From Hydrogenophaga crassostreae (GTDB taxonomy: Bacteria; Pseudomonadota; Gammaproteobacteria; Burkholderiales; Burkholderiaceae_C): DNA of 64,000 nt. Shown here in pieces: positions 8,080 through 16,050 of the stretch. Every line of letters starts with the position of its first letter. Positions within the stretch are counted from its first letter, which is position 1. The notes beneath the pieces are model-generated. The model saw nothing but the letters and a program-made list of their open reading frames with translations, searched no databases and was not told the origin of the DNA. A program made the position numbers and the translations under genes. The stretch is from positions 609,501 to 673,500 of the forward strand of contig NZ_CP017476.1 in the NCBI RefSeq assembly GCF_001761385.1, written 5' to 3'.

Positions 8080-9948
8080 ATGAAATCCATCGCTGCCCCT
8101 CTTGGTCCCTTCGGCTTCAACAGAGGGTACCTCCTGCGCTGGCTCGCCGCTGCTGCCCTGTGTGGGCTGGTCGCGGCCTGCGGAGGCGGCAGTTCTTCTT
8201 CCTCTGAACTGGTGGACACCAAGGCGGCATATGCCGCCGGAGCCGGCTCAGCCGAAGCACTGCCCAGCAACGCAACAGACCCTGCCGCCTTCGCGCGAAG
8301 CGCAGCACTGAGCCGCACCGAGCTGGCTGCCGCCGAGCAACAGGCCCAGGCCGCCGAAGACTTCGCCTCACCGACCCCGTTGGAAGATCTCAAACCCGGT
8401 GAGATCGCCGCCAAGCGCGACTACCAAATTGGCGAAGTGGCGCGCAAAGCCTTGGCCGTGCGCATCCCCGTTTACCGCTTCTTCAACGGCAGCACCGGCG
8501 CGCATTTTTTCACCACCAGCACCACCGAGCGCGACAACGTGGTCAACACCCTTTCACCACCGTTCAGTCTGGAGGGCGAAGCCTTCTCGGTGGCCAGCGC
8601 CTTCTCGCCCGGCCTGAGCCAGGTGCACCGTTTCTACAACACGCATTCGGGCGTGCATTTCTACACCATCAGCGAGTCCGAGCGGGCCAACGTGGTGGCC
8701 ACTTTGCCGCACTTCAGCTACGAAGGCGTGGCCTACCACGCCAGTCAAGTGGCCGGTGCCGGGCTGATTCCGTTTTACCGGTTTTATGTGCCCAGCAAAG
8801 GCTTCCACTTCTACACCGCCAAAGAAAGTGAGAAGGACAGCATCATCGCCAATCTGGCCGCCACCTACACCTATGAGGGCATCGGCTACTACGTGCTCGA
8901 CAGCGATTGGCGCGTGGAGAGACTGCCGCACTCGGGTGTGACCAGCAGCCAGTGTTACCAGGCAGGCAGCAATATGCTGGTGGACTGTGCAAGCCAGGGT
9001 GCCACTGGCTTGAACCTGCAGCAGGACGGACACCGCGTTGACATCAACCGCATGAGCTACCGCGAACTGCCCAACCCGGCGGGTGGCAACTACCCTCGCA
9101 CCAGTTGCGTGAAAGACGATGTGACCGGTCTGGTGTGGGAAGGCAAGACGGACGGGGGAGAGCGCTCAGGCAGCTTCACCTATACCAACTTTGGCGATGG
9201 AACCACGGGCGATGCCAGTGCGTACGTCAACCGGGTGAACCAGCTCGCACTGTGCGGATATACCGACTGGCGCCTGCCCACCCGCCAGGAGCTGTTGACC
9301 ATCGTTGACTTTGGGCGTATCACAGGGCCCGCCATCGACATCAATTGGTTCCCCGAAACGGCTGAAGGCGATTACTGGAGCGGTGAGTCGGTGAGCGCCA
9401 ACAGTAGCTTGGTTGGCTCCGTGGGGTTTTCTGCAGGCGTTTCGCTCTTCCGCTTCCGTTCACATGAGACCGCGGTGCGTCTGGTGCGAGGCCGTTTCAC
9501 CAGTGGGCCACGCTTCAGCTACAGCACGGTCGCTTACGGCAGCGACGGCGCCAACAACGTGGTCGACGATGCCTGGACGGGTTTGCAGTGGCGCCGCTGC
9601 GAACAGGGTCGGGTATGGACCGGCAGTGTTTGCGCGGGCACGGTCAGCAGGTATACCCATGAACAGGCTCTCGCCCATGCCCGAACCCAAAGCGGCTGGA
9701 GAATGCCCAGTGTGAGGGAGCTCAGCAGCCTGGTTGACCTGAGCGTGAGCGGTAGCGCTGCGCGGGTCGATCCAGCAGCATTTCCTGGCGCCAGCGCATT
9801 GCATGTCTGGGGGGCTTCTCCCGACGTGAGGAACGACGGTCAGGCCTGGTTCGTCTTCTTCTACGATGGCTTCATCAATCACAGCTTTCGTCAAGAGGAC
9901 CTCCCGGTTCGCTTGGTGCGTGTCAGCTTTGCGCGAGTCAATCTGTGA
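8080..9948 (+). CDS. Tandem lipoprotein 2: three DUF5648 repeats plus two DUF1566/Lcl-C modules
   Basis: A 622-residue paralogue of its two neighbours with the same domain order: leader and lipobox VAAC34, Ala-rich helix, three DUF5648 repeats, two Lcl-C modules. GAGGAAAG precedes the ATG. Of the three it is the most diverged in the DUF5648 part at DNA level; several positions that are identical between copies 1 and 3 differ here. The two segments just before the closing VRLVR motifs (coded by about 9361-9480 and 9797-9912) hardly resemble the other copies, while the flanking motifs are kept. It carries a few extra residues at the C-terminus after VRLVR. It is probably co-transcribed with its neighbours. 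Role unknown; a surface ligand-binding role is inferred from the modules. Confidence 0.87.
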   Translation: MKSIAAPLGPFGFNRGYLLRWLAAAALCGLVAACGGGSSSSSELVDTKAAYAAGAGSAEALPSNATDPAAFARSAALSRTELAAAEQQAQAAEDFASPTPLEDLKPGEIAAKRDYQIGEVARKALAVRIPVYRFFNGSTGAHFFTTSTTERDNVVNTLSPPFSLEGEAFSVASAFSPGLSQVHRFYNTHSGVHFYTISESERANVVATLPHFSYEGVAYHASQVAGAGLIPFYRFYVPSKGFHFYTAKESEKDSIIANLAATYTYEGIGYYVLDSDWRVERLPHSGVTSSQCYQAGSNMLVDCASQGATGLNLQQDGHRVDINRMSYRELPNPAGGNYPRTSCVKDDVTGLVWEGKTDGGERSGSFTYTNFGDGTTGDASAYVNRVNQLALCGYTDWRLPTRQELLTIVDFGRITGPAIDINWFPETAEGDYWSGESVSANSSLVGSVGFSAGVSLFRFRSHETAVRLVRGRFTSGPRFSYSTVAYGSDGANNVVDDAWTGLQWRRCEQGRVWTGSVCAGTVSRYTHEQALAHARTQSGWRMPSVRELSSLVDLSVSGSAARVDPAAFPGASALHVWGASPDVRNDGQAWFVFFYDGFINHSFRQEDLPVRLVRVSFARVNL

Positions 9949-9998
9949 TGGGAGCGGCGCAGCTGGCTGCGTACTGGTACTTTCCAAGGTGAAAACAC

Positions 9999-11816
9999 AT
10001 GAAGCAAGCGCTAACACGGGTCTGCCTCAGGCCCCTTCGCTGGCTAGCCGGTGCCGCAGTGGCGGTCCTTCTGACAGCCTGCGGCGGTGGCGGCAGTGCA
10101 AGCTCTGACCTCGCGGGCACCCAGGCGGCGTCGGGCGCCGGGGCCGGCTCACCTGAAGCAGCCCGCCGCGCAGACCCCGCCGCGTTCCAGCGAAGCGCCG
10201 CACTGAGCAGCGCCGATCTGGCTTCTGCCGAGCAACAGGCGCAGGCCGCCGAGGCCTCGGCGGCTTCTCTCGATGAACTCGATGCTGGCGAAATTGCGGC
10301 CAAGAGCGCATACCAATCAGGTGCCGTGGCGCGCAAGGCCCTGGCCATGCGCATTCCGGTGTACCGCTTCTCCAACAGCAGCACGGGCGCCCACTTCTTC
10401 ACCACCAGCGTTTCTGAGCGCGACAACGTGGCCAACACCCTCTCGCCGCCCTACAGCCTGGAAGGCGAAGCCTTCTCGGTGGCCAGCGCTTATTCACCCG
10501 GCCTGAGCCCGGTGCACCGCTTTTTCAACACGCAAAACGGGGTGCATTTCTACACCATCAGCGAAACGGAGCGGGCCAACGTGGTGGCCAATTTCCCGCA
10601 GTTCAGTTACGAGGGCGTGGCCTATTACGCCAGCCAGGTGGCTGGCGCCGGCTTGATTCCGTTCTACCGGTTTTACGTGCCGAGCAAAGGCTTTCACTTC
10701 TACACCGCCAGTGAAGCGGAGAGGAACAGCATCGTGGCAACGCTGAGTGCGGTCTACAGCTATGAGGGCGTCGGCTATTACGTGCTCGACAGCAACTGGC
10801 TGGCCGAGAAGTTGCCGCATTCGGGGGTCACCAGCGACCAGTGTTACGAAGCGGGAAATGATTTTCTCGTGACGTGCAGCAGTGATAACGCCATGAACCT
10901 GAACCCGCAGCAAGATGGTCATCGAGTGGCCATCAACCCCATGAGCTACGGCACCGTGGGCAGTAATCAGCTGACCAGTTGCGTGCGCGACAACGTCACA
11001 GGCCTGATCTGGGAAGGCAAAGAAACCAACGATACGCGGGCAGGCAGCAATGTCTATACCAACCTGGGCAACGGCCTGGCAAACGACACCAGCGGCTATG
11101 TGGCCGCCGTGAACACGGCCAACCTGTGTGGCTTTAGCGACTGGCGCGTGCCCGCGCGACACGAGCTGATCGGTATTGTTGACTTTGGGCGCGTAGCAGC
11201 ACCCAGCATCAACACCATCTGGTTTCCCAACACCGCTGAAACTGACTACTGGGGGGTTGGGTCCTTGAGTACCGATGCAAACGTTGCTTGCTACGTCAGC
11301 TTCGCCGGCAGAAAATCGGGCTGCTCCGCCCGGACAGATGCCAAAGCGGTGCGTCTGGTGCGTGGCAACTCCCCCAGCGGGTCGCGGTTCAGCTACAGCA
11401 CAGCTCTTTTTGGCGGCGACGCTCCCAACAATATAGTTAACGACGCTTGGACCGGCCTGCAGTGGCGCCGCTGCGTACAAGGGCAAGTCTGGAGCGGCAG
11501 CACTTGTACGGGCACGCCTGGTGCTTTCGTCCACGTGCAGGCGCTTGACCATGCCAGAACCCAAAGTGGCTGGCGGCTGCCCAATGTCAAAGAGCTCAGC
11601 AGTCTGGTTGATCAGAGCGTGGGCAGCAGCGCAGCGCGCATTGATCCGATCGCGTTTCCCGGCGCCAGCGCAATGCTTGTCTGGTCATCGTCTCCCTATG
11701 CGGGCAATCCCTATGGATCCCCTGGTTCTTGGGGCGTCGTCTTCGGCAATGGCGATTTCGCCGGGTACTACCGAGGTCTCTACTTGCCAGTTCGCTTGGT
11801 GCGTGACATTCGGTGA
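9999..11816 (+). CDS. Tandem lipoprotein 3: three DUF5648 repeats plus two DUF1566/Lcl-C modules
   Basis: A 605-residue third paralogue with lipobox LTAC28 and the same order of modules. AAGGTG precedes the ATG, and the gap from copy 2 is 50 bp. The DUF5648 region is close to copy 1, including a 136-bp stretch (10575-10710) identical to 6796-6931, although both flanks differ. The Lcl-C variable segments (coded by about 11236-11350 and 11671-11796) are again unlike the others. The bases after the stop codon resemble those after copies 1 and 2 (TGATxGGxxxxGGCGCxGC), so the duplicated unit included the 3' flank. No terminator is obvious downstream. Confidence 0.87.
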   Translation: MKQALTRVCLRPLRWLAGAAVAVLLTACGGGGSASSDLAGTQAASGAGAGSPEAARRADPAAFQRSAALSSADLASAEQQAQAAEASAASLDELDAGEIAAKSAYQSGAVARKALAMRIPVYRFSNSSTGAHFFTTSVSERDNVANTLSPPYSLEGEAFSVASAYSPGLSPVHRFFNTQNGVHFYTISETERANVVANFPQFSYEGVAYYASQVAGAGLIPFYRFYVPSKGFHFYTASEAERNSIVATLSAVYSYEGVGYYVLDSNWLAEKLPHSGVTSDQCYEAGNDFLVTCSSDNAMNLNPQQDGHRVAINPMSYGTVGSNQLTSCVRDNVTGLIWEGKETNDTRAGSNVYTNLGNGLANDTSGYVAAVNTANLCGFSDWRVPARHELIGIVDFGRVAAPSINTIWFPNTAETDYWGVGSLSTDANVACYVSFAGRKSGCSARTDAKAVRLVRGNSPSGSRFSYSTALFGGDAPNNIVNDAWTGLQWRRCVQGQVWSGSTCTGTPGAFVHVQALDHARTQSGWRLPNVKELSSLVDQSVGSSAARIDPIAFPGASAMLVWSSSPYAGNPYGSPGSWGVVFGNGDFAGYYRGLYLPVRLVRDIR

Positions 11817-12039
11817 TTGGATGTGGCGCAGCCGCATTGGGTCCAGGTTTTTTGCAAAGGGCCAGAAGGAAGGTCGCGGCCTGTCTGCCCGGGTGTTCCA
11901 AGGATGCGACGCCCGTTGTATTAGGGTTAATTGCAGTCAATTTGGGCAGGCACATCACACTCGCATGCGATCAAACCAGCCGCCTTGCGATTCACCGCAT
12001 GGGGATCGAATCACGATGCCGTCCGAGCCTGGCGGTTGA

Positions 12040-12942
12040 TTACTGGTCCGGATTCGACACGCCCGATGCCACATGACCTGAGGGCACGTGCATTGAAGCG
12101 TGTTCGATGTGGCCGGTCTGGTCGTCAAAGAAAAAGTCGGGTTCAAATTCACGCAGGAATTCGCCTTTGGGCAGGCCGCCCAGGAACATGGCTTCGTCCA
12201 CCTCGATGTTCCAGTTCATCAGCGTTCGAATGGCGCGCTCGTGGGCCGGGGCGCTGCGGGCGGTCACAAGGGCGGTACGAATGTGCATGTCGCTGGTGCC
12301 CTCAGCTTGAAGCCGGTGCAGCGCTTCGAGCAAGGGTTTAAACGGGCCGCCAGCCAGGGGCTGGGCCGCGTGAGATGCCTCGTGGGCCTGAAAGGCGGAC
12401 AACCCTTCGGCTTGGAACACGCGCTCGGCTTCGTCAGAAAACAGCACGGCATCGCCGTCAAACGCGATGCGCACTTCGTTGGGGTGGGCGTCGCTCGCGT
12501 GTACCGACTGGGGGTACACCTGCGCAGCAGGAACGCCTGCCGCCAGCGCAGCGCGCACGTCGGCCAGATGGGTCGAAAGAAACAGGTTGGCGCGCAACGG
12601 GCGCAGGTAGCGCCAAGGCGGTTGACCGCGGGTGAAGCTGCCGCGCTGAATGGGCAGGCCATAGTGCTGCGCGGAGCGGAAAACACGCATGCCCGAGACC
12701 GGATCGTTGCGCGACAGGATCACCACCTCGACCCGCTGCGTCTTTGGATCGTTGAACGCCAGCAGTTTCTTCACCAGCGAGAACGCCACACCGGGTGGCG
12801 CCGGAATCTCAAGCCGGTCCAATTGCAGCTTCATGTAAGAGCGGTCGTCGCCGGTTTCAAACAGGCGGTTCTCTTCTTCAAAATCGAACAAGGCCCGAGA
12901 AGAAATTGCGACCACCAATTGACCGTCCAGCGAAGCTGCCAT
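12040..12942 (-). CDS. 5'-nucleotidase, cytosolic type I family (PF06189-like)
   Basis: A 300-residue protein matching the NT5C1-like 5'-nucleotidase family, which dephosphorylates nucleoside monophosphates in the cytoplasm. Family features visible are AISSRALFDFEEEN near the N-terminus, the nucleophile region and substrate segment VVILSRNDPVSGMRVF, and FDGDAVLFSDEAERVF, which carries the metal-binding FDGDAVLFSD motif. No signal peptide or membrane segment is seen. The ATG at 12942 has only a weak ribosome-binding site. It is convergent with the third lipoprotein and stands alone. The family is confident; the preferred nucleotide is unknown. Confidence 0.85.
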   Translation of the reverse strand: MAASLDGQLVVAISSRALFDFEEENRLFETGDDRSYMKLQLDRLEIPAPPGVAFSLVKKLLAFNDPKTQRVEVVILSRNDPVSGMRVFRSAQHYGLPIQRGSFTRGQPPWRYLRPLRANLFLSTHLADVRAALAAGVPAAQVYPQSVHASDAHPNEVRIAFDGDAVLFSDEAERVFQAEGLSAFQAHEASHAAQPLAGGPFKPLLEALHRLQAEGTSDMHIRTALVTARSAPAHERAIRTLMNWNIEVDEAMFLGGLPKGEFLREFEPDFFFDDQTGHIEHASMHVPSGHVASGVSNPDQ

Positions 12943-13264
12943 GTTGTCTGAGCGTCCAGGTAAACAAGAAGAGGGAAAAAGCGAAGGGTATCAGTGAATC
13001 GGCTCGGGCCTGTGTGCGAAGACTTCGACAAGCTCAGTCCGAATGGAGATAGGTTGTGCGAGCAAGTGGGGGAGTTCAACCCAGAACGCCGTGGAACCGG
13101 CTTTGCCGGGCCGCCAGCGTTGCCCCCTGGGGGTTGACGGCGAAGCCGGCGCAGGGGGGGCGACGACGCGACGTGCATGCCAACCAAGAACGCCGCCGAT
13201 CTGGCTTTGCCAGTCGGCCAGCGTTGCCCCCTGGGGGGTGACGGCGAAGCCGGCGCGGGGGGAG
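12943..13264. repeat. Gene-free stretch with GC-rich intergenic repeats
   Basis: A 322-bp stretch between the 5'-nucleotidase and gspF without a credible gene. Bases about 13020-13043 hold an element with the core TTCGACAAGCTCAGTCCGAA, a short repeat I recall as widespread in betaproteobacterial and xanthomonad genomes. Two imperfect copies of a longer element follow, starting at 13084 and 13189 (period 105), each with a GGCTTTGCC dyad, GCCAGCGTTG, CCCCCTGGGGG and GACGGCGAAGCCGGCGC. A related element occurs at 39871-39945. These are probably dispersed REP-like sequences able to form RNA hairpins. They lie directly at the 3' end of the gsp operon and could act as its terminator or stabiliser. 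Confidence 0.7.
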
Positions 13265-14494
13265 CTACTTCACCAATTGGTTGAGTTGCATGATCGGCAT
13301 CAGCACGGCCAGCACGATCAACAAAACCATGACACCCATGCCCAGAATCAACACAGGCTCCAGAATGGTGGCCAGGTGCATGGCGCGGCGCTGCACTTCC
13401 GAGCTCAGCTGCTTGGCCGCGCGTTGCAGCATGACGGGCAGTTGACCGGTTTGTTCGCCCAGGCGCGCAAACATGGCGATCAAAGGCGGGAAACGCTTCT
13501 TGCTGGCCAAGGCCGAAGCCAGCGGCGCGCCTTCGCGCACCAACACCAGCGCGTCCAGCGCGTCGGCGCGCATGGCCTGGTTGGACAAGGTTTCGGCGGC
13601 GGTTTGCAGGGCGCGCAAGATGGGCACGCCTGCGCCCGCGAGCATGGCCAGGGTGCCCGCAAAACGCGAGGCGTTGTAGCCCCGTGCAAGCTTGCCCACC
13701 AGCGGCAGACGCAACCAGGCAGCGTCCATGCGCATGCGCAATTCGGGTTGGCGCCGCGCCAGGGTCATGGCGATCGCGCCTGTGATCAGCCCGCCCAGCA
13801 GCAACCACCAGTAATTGCGCACGAAGGCACTGATGCCCAGCATGACCACGGTCAGCATGGGCAGGGCGCGCTTGCTGCTGGCGAATACGCCTGCCACCTG
13901 GGGCACCACATAGCTCAGCAAAAACACCACGATCACAATGGCTGCGAGCGAGACGATGGCGGGGTAGAGCGAGGCGGCAAAGATCTTGTTCTTCAGGCCT
14001 TCGCTTTCCTCCAGATCGTCGGCCAGCTTTTCGAGCACGGTGCCCAGTTGGCCGCTTTGTTCACCGGCTGAAATCACGGCGGTGTAGATCTTGGAGAACT
14101 CCTTGGGGTGCTGCTCCAGCGCCCGTGCAAAGGCCGAGCCGGCGTTCACTTCGGCGCGCAGCGAGGCGACCAGGCGCTGCTGGTCGTCTTGGTCGGCTTC
14201 TTCGGCAAGGGCGGCCAAGGCGCGTTCCAGCGGCAAGCCCGCTGCCACCAGACCCGCCAGCTGACGCGTCCAGACAGCCAGCGTGGTGGCGTTGAACACG
14301 TTGCCACCCCACAGTGTCATGTTCAGCCCGGTGCCTTTGCCGCCATCGGCGTTGTTCATGGCGGGCTCGACCAACATGGGCACCAGGGCCCGTGCGCGCA
14401 ACAGGCTGCGGGCCGAGCGCGCGGTGTCGGCGTCGATCATGCCTTTCTGGACAGCGCCCTTGGCGTCCAGGGCTTCATAGGCGTAGGCGGGCAT
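13265..14494 (-). CDS. gspF: Type II secretion inner-membrane platform protein GspF
   Basis: A 409-residue GspF: two repeated cytoplasmic T2SSF domains (about 70-195 and 270-400) and three membrane helices (about 170-195, 218-240 and 375-400). The N-terminus MPAYAYEALDAKG is typical. It forms the platform on which GspE drives pseudopilus assembly. It is the last gene of the minus-strand gsp operon, 94 bp after gspE. The spacer (14495-14588) holds a GC-rich dyad of the same style as the other intergenic repeats here. Confidence 0.96.
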   Translation of the reverse strand: MPAYAYEALDAKGAVQKGMIDADTARSARSLLRARALVPMLVEPAMNNADGGKGTGLNMTLWGGNVFNATTLAVWTRQLAGLVAAGLPLERALAALAEEADQDDQQRLVASLRAEVNAGSAFARALEQHPKEFSKIYTAVISAGEQSGQLGTVLEKLADDLEESEGLKNKIFAASLYPAIVSLAAIVIVVFLLSYVVPQVAGVFASSKRALPMLTVVMLGISAFVRNYWWLLLGGLITGAIAMTLARRQPELRMRMDAAWLRLPLVGKLARGYNASRFAGTLAMLAGAGVPILRALQTAAETLSNQAMRADALDALVLVREGAPLASALASKKRFPPLIAMFARLGEQTGQLPVMLQRAAKQLSSEVQRRAMHLATILEPVLILGMGVMVLLIVLAVLMPIMQLNQLVK

Positions 14495-14588
14495 ATCAGC
14501 AGGCGCCGCGCAGCGCCGCCCCCATCAAGGACCGCCCCCCAGGGGGGCAGCTAGTGGCACGAAGTGATGAGCGTGGGAGCATGGGTGA
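14495..14588. repeat. GC-rich dyad between gspE and gspF
   Basis: The 94-bp spacer carries GCCCCCC-A-GGGGGGC at 14534-14548 preceded by GCCGCGCAGCGCCGCC. It matches the style of the 84-bp array at 23611 and of the elements at 13084 and 39871. In the operon mRNA it would form a stable hairpin between the two coding regions. Confidence 0.55.
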
Positions 14589-16031
14589 TCAGTCTCTGGT
14601 GACGCTCATGACTTCGGCCTCTGACGTGATGCCGGCTTCGATCAGGCGCTGGCCGTCTTCTCGCATCGAGCGCAGCCCTTCGGCCTTGGCGGTGGCGATC
14701 AGCTCGCTCTCGGCGCTGCGGTTGTGGATGTGGGCGCGGATGGCGTCGTCGGTGACCAGCAGCTCGTAAATGCCGGTACGGCCCTTGTAGCCGACCTGAT
14801 TGCACTTGTCGCAGCCCACGGGCACCCAGCGGCCTTCGGGGTCCTTGCGCTTGCAATGCACACACAGTTTGCGCACCAGTCGCTGGGCCATCACACCGAG
14901 CAAACTGCTGGAGAGCAGAAAGGGCTCCACACCCATGTCAGTCAGGCGGGTGACGGCGCTGGGGGCGTCGTTGGTGTGCAGCGTGGCCAGAACCAGGTGG
15001 CCGGTGAGCGAAGCCTGAATGGCAATCTGGGCGGTTTCGAAATCGCGGATCTCGCCGATCATGATCACGTCGGGATCCTGGCGCAGGATGGCGCGCAGGG
15101 CCTTGGCGAAGTCGAGATCGATTTTTGCGTTGACCTGGGTCTGGCCCACGCCATGCAGCTCGTATTCGATCGGGTCTTCGACCGTCATGATGTTTTGCAC
15201 GCTGGCGTCGAGCTTTTGCAGCGCCGCGTAGAGTGTGGTGGTTTTGCCCGAGCCGGTGGGGCCGGTGACCAAAATGATGCCGTGGGGCTGTTTGATCAGG
15301 CGCTCGAAGCGCGACAACACATCGCCCTGCATGCCCACGGCTTCCAGCGTGAGGCGACTCTCGCTCTTGTCGAGCAAGCGCAGCACGGCGCGCTCTCCGT
15401 GGGCGCTGGGCAGGGTGGAGACACGAACGTCGACCGCGCGGGTGCCGATGCGCAGCGAAATGCGGCCGTCTTGTGGCAAACGCTTTTCCGAAATGTCGAG
15501 CTCGGCCATGATTTTCAGGCGCGAGATCAGTGCGGCGTGCAACGCGCGGTTGGGCTGCACCACTTCGCGCAGTGTGCCGTCCACGCGAAAACGCACACTG
15601 GACATGCGCTCGAAGGGCTCGATGTGGATATCACTGGCGCCATCGCGCGCGGCCTGCGTGAGCAGGGCGTTGAGCATGCGGATGATGGGTGCATCGTCGG
15701 ACGTTTCCAGCAAGTCTTCGATGGCCGGCAGCTCCTGCATCATGCGGCTCAGGTCGGCATCGCTTTGCACTTCACTGACCACTGCCGCCGCACTGGATTC
15801 GCCTTGTGCATAGGCCGCGCTGATGCGCTGGCTCAGTGTTTCACTGGGCTCCCACACCATCTCACGTACTTCGTGTTTGCGCAGAATCTCAGACAGTGCC
15901 GAGAGGCGAAGGGCTTGCAAGGCGGGCGTGGCGGCTGGCGTGTTGCTGCCCATGAGCACCAGGCCCTGGCCATCGTCTTCCAAAAGCCACAGGTGCTCGC
16001 GCGCGAAGGCGTAGGGCAGCGGGTGTTTCAT
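14589..16031 (-). CDS. gspE: Type II secretion ATPase GspE
   Basis: A 480-residue hexameric ATPase that powers the type II pseudopilus at the cytoplasmic face. Walker A is GPTGSGKT (257-264), Walker B IMIGEIRD (323-330) and the His box GHLVLATLHT is near 344-353. The GspE-type zinc tetracysteine is complete (C390, C393, C407, C410). The N-terminal T2SSE_N domain binds GspL. The ATG at 16031, next to MKHPLPYAFA, was chosen over an upstream in-frame ATG at 16121 that would overlap gspD by 70 bp. It starts 19 bp after gspD. Confidence 0.96.
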   Translation of the reverse strand: MKHPLPYAFAREHLWLLEDDGQGLVLMGSNTPAATPALQALRLSALSEILRKHEVREMVWEPSETLSQRISAAYAQGESSAAAVVSEVQSDADLSRMMQELPAIEDLLETSDDAPIIRMLNALLTQAARDGASDIHIEPFERMSSVRFRVDGTLREVVQPNRALHAALISRLKIMAELDISEKRLPQDGRISLRIGTRAVDVRVSTLPSAHGERAVLRLLDKSESRLTLEAVGMQGDVLSRFERLIKQPHGIILVTGPTGSGKTTTLYAALQKLDASVQNIMTVEDPIEYELHGVGQTQVNAKIDLDFAKALRAILRQDPDVIMIGEIRDFETAQIAIQASLTGHLVLATLHTNDAPSAVTRLTDMGVEPFLLSSSLLGVMAQRLVRKLCVHCKRKDPEGRWVPVGCDKCNQVGYKGRTGIYELLVTDDAIRAHIHNRSAESELIATAKAEGLRSMREDGQRLIEAGITSEAEVMSVTRD

Positions 16032-16050
16032 GGCGCGGCGTGGTGTTGAA

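Noticed and set aside
6223..11816. Diversity-generating retroelement
   Set aside because: The Lcl-C modules and variable loops recall such targets, but there is no reverse transcriptase gene or template repeat in the window. The idea is kept only as a check in the findings.
14724..16049. 441-codon plus-strand frame opposite gspE
   Set aside because: Antisense shadow in GC-rich DNA; gspE is unmistakable.
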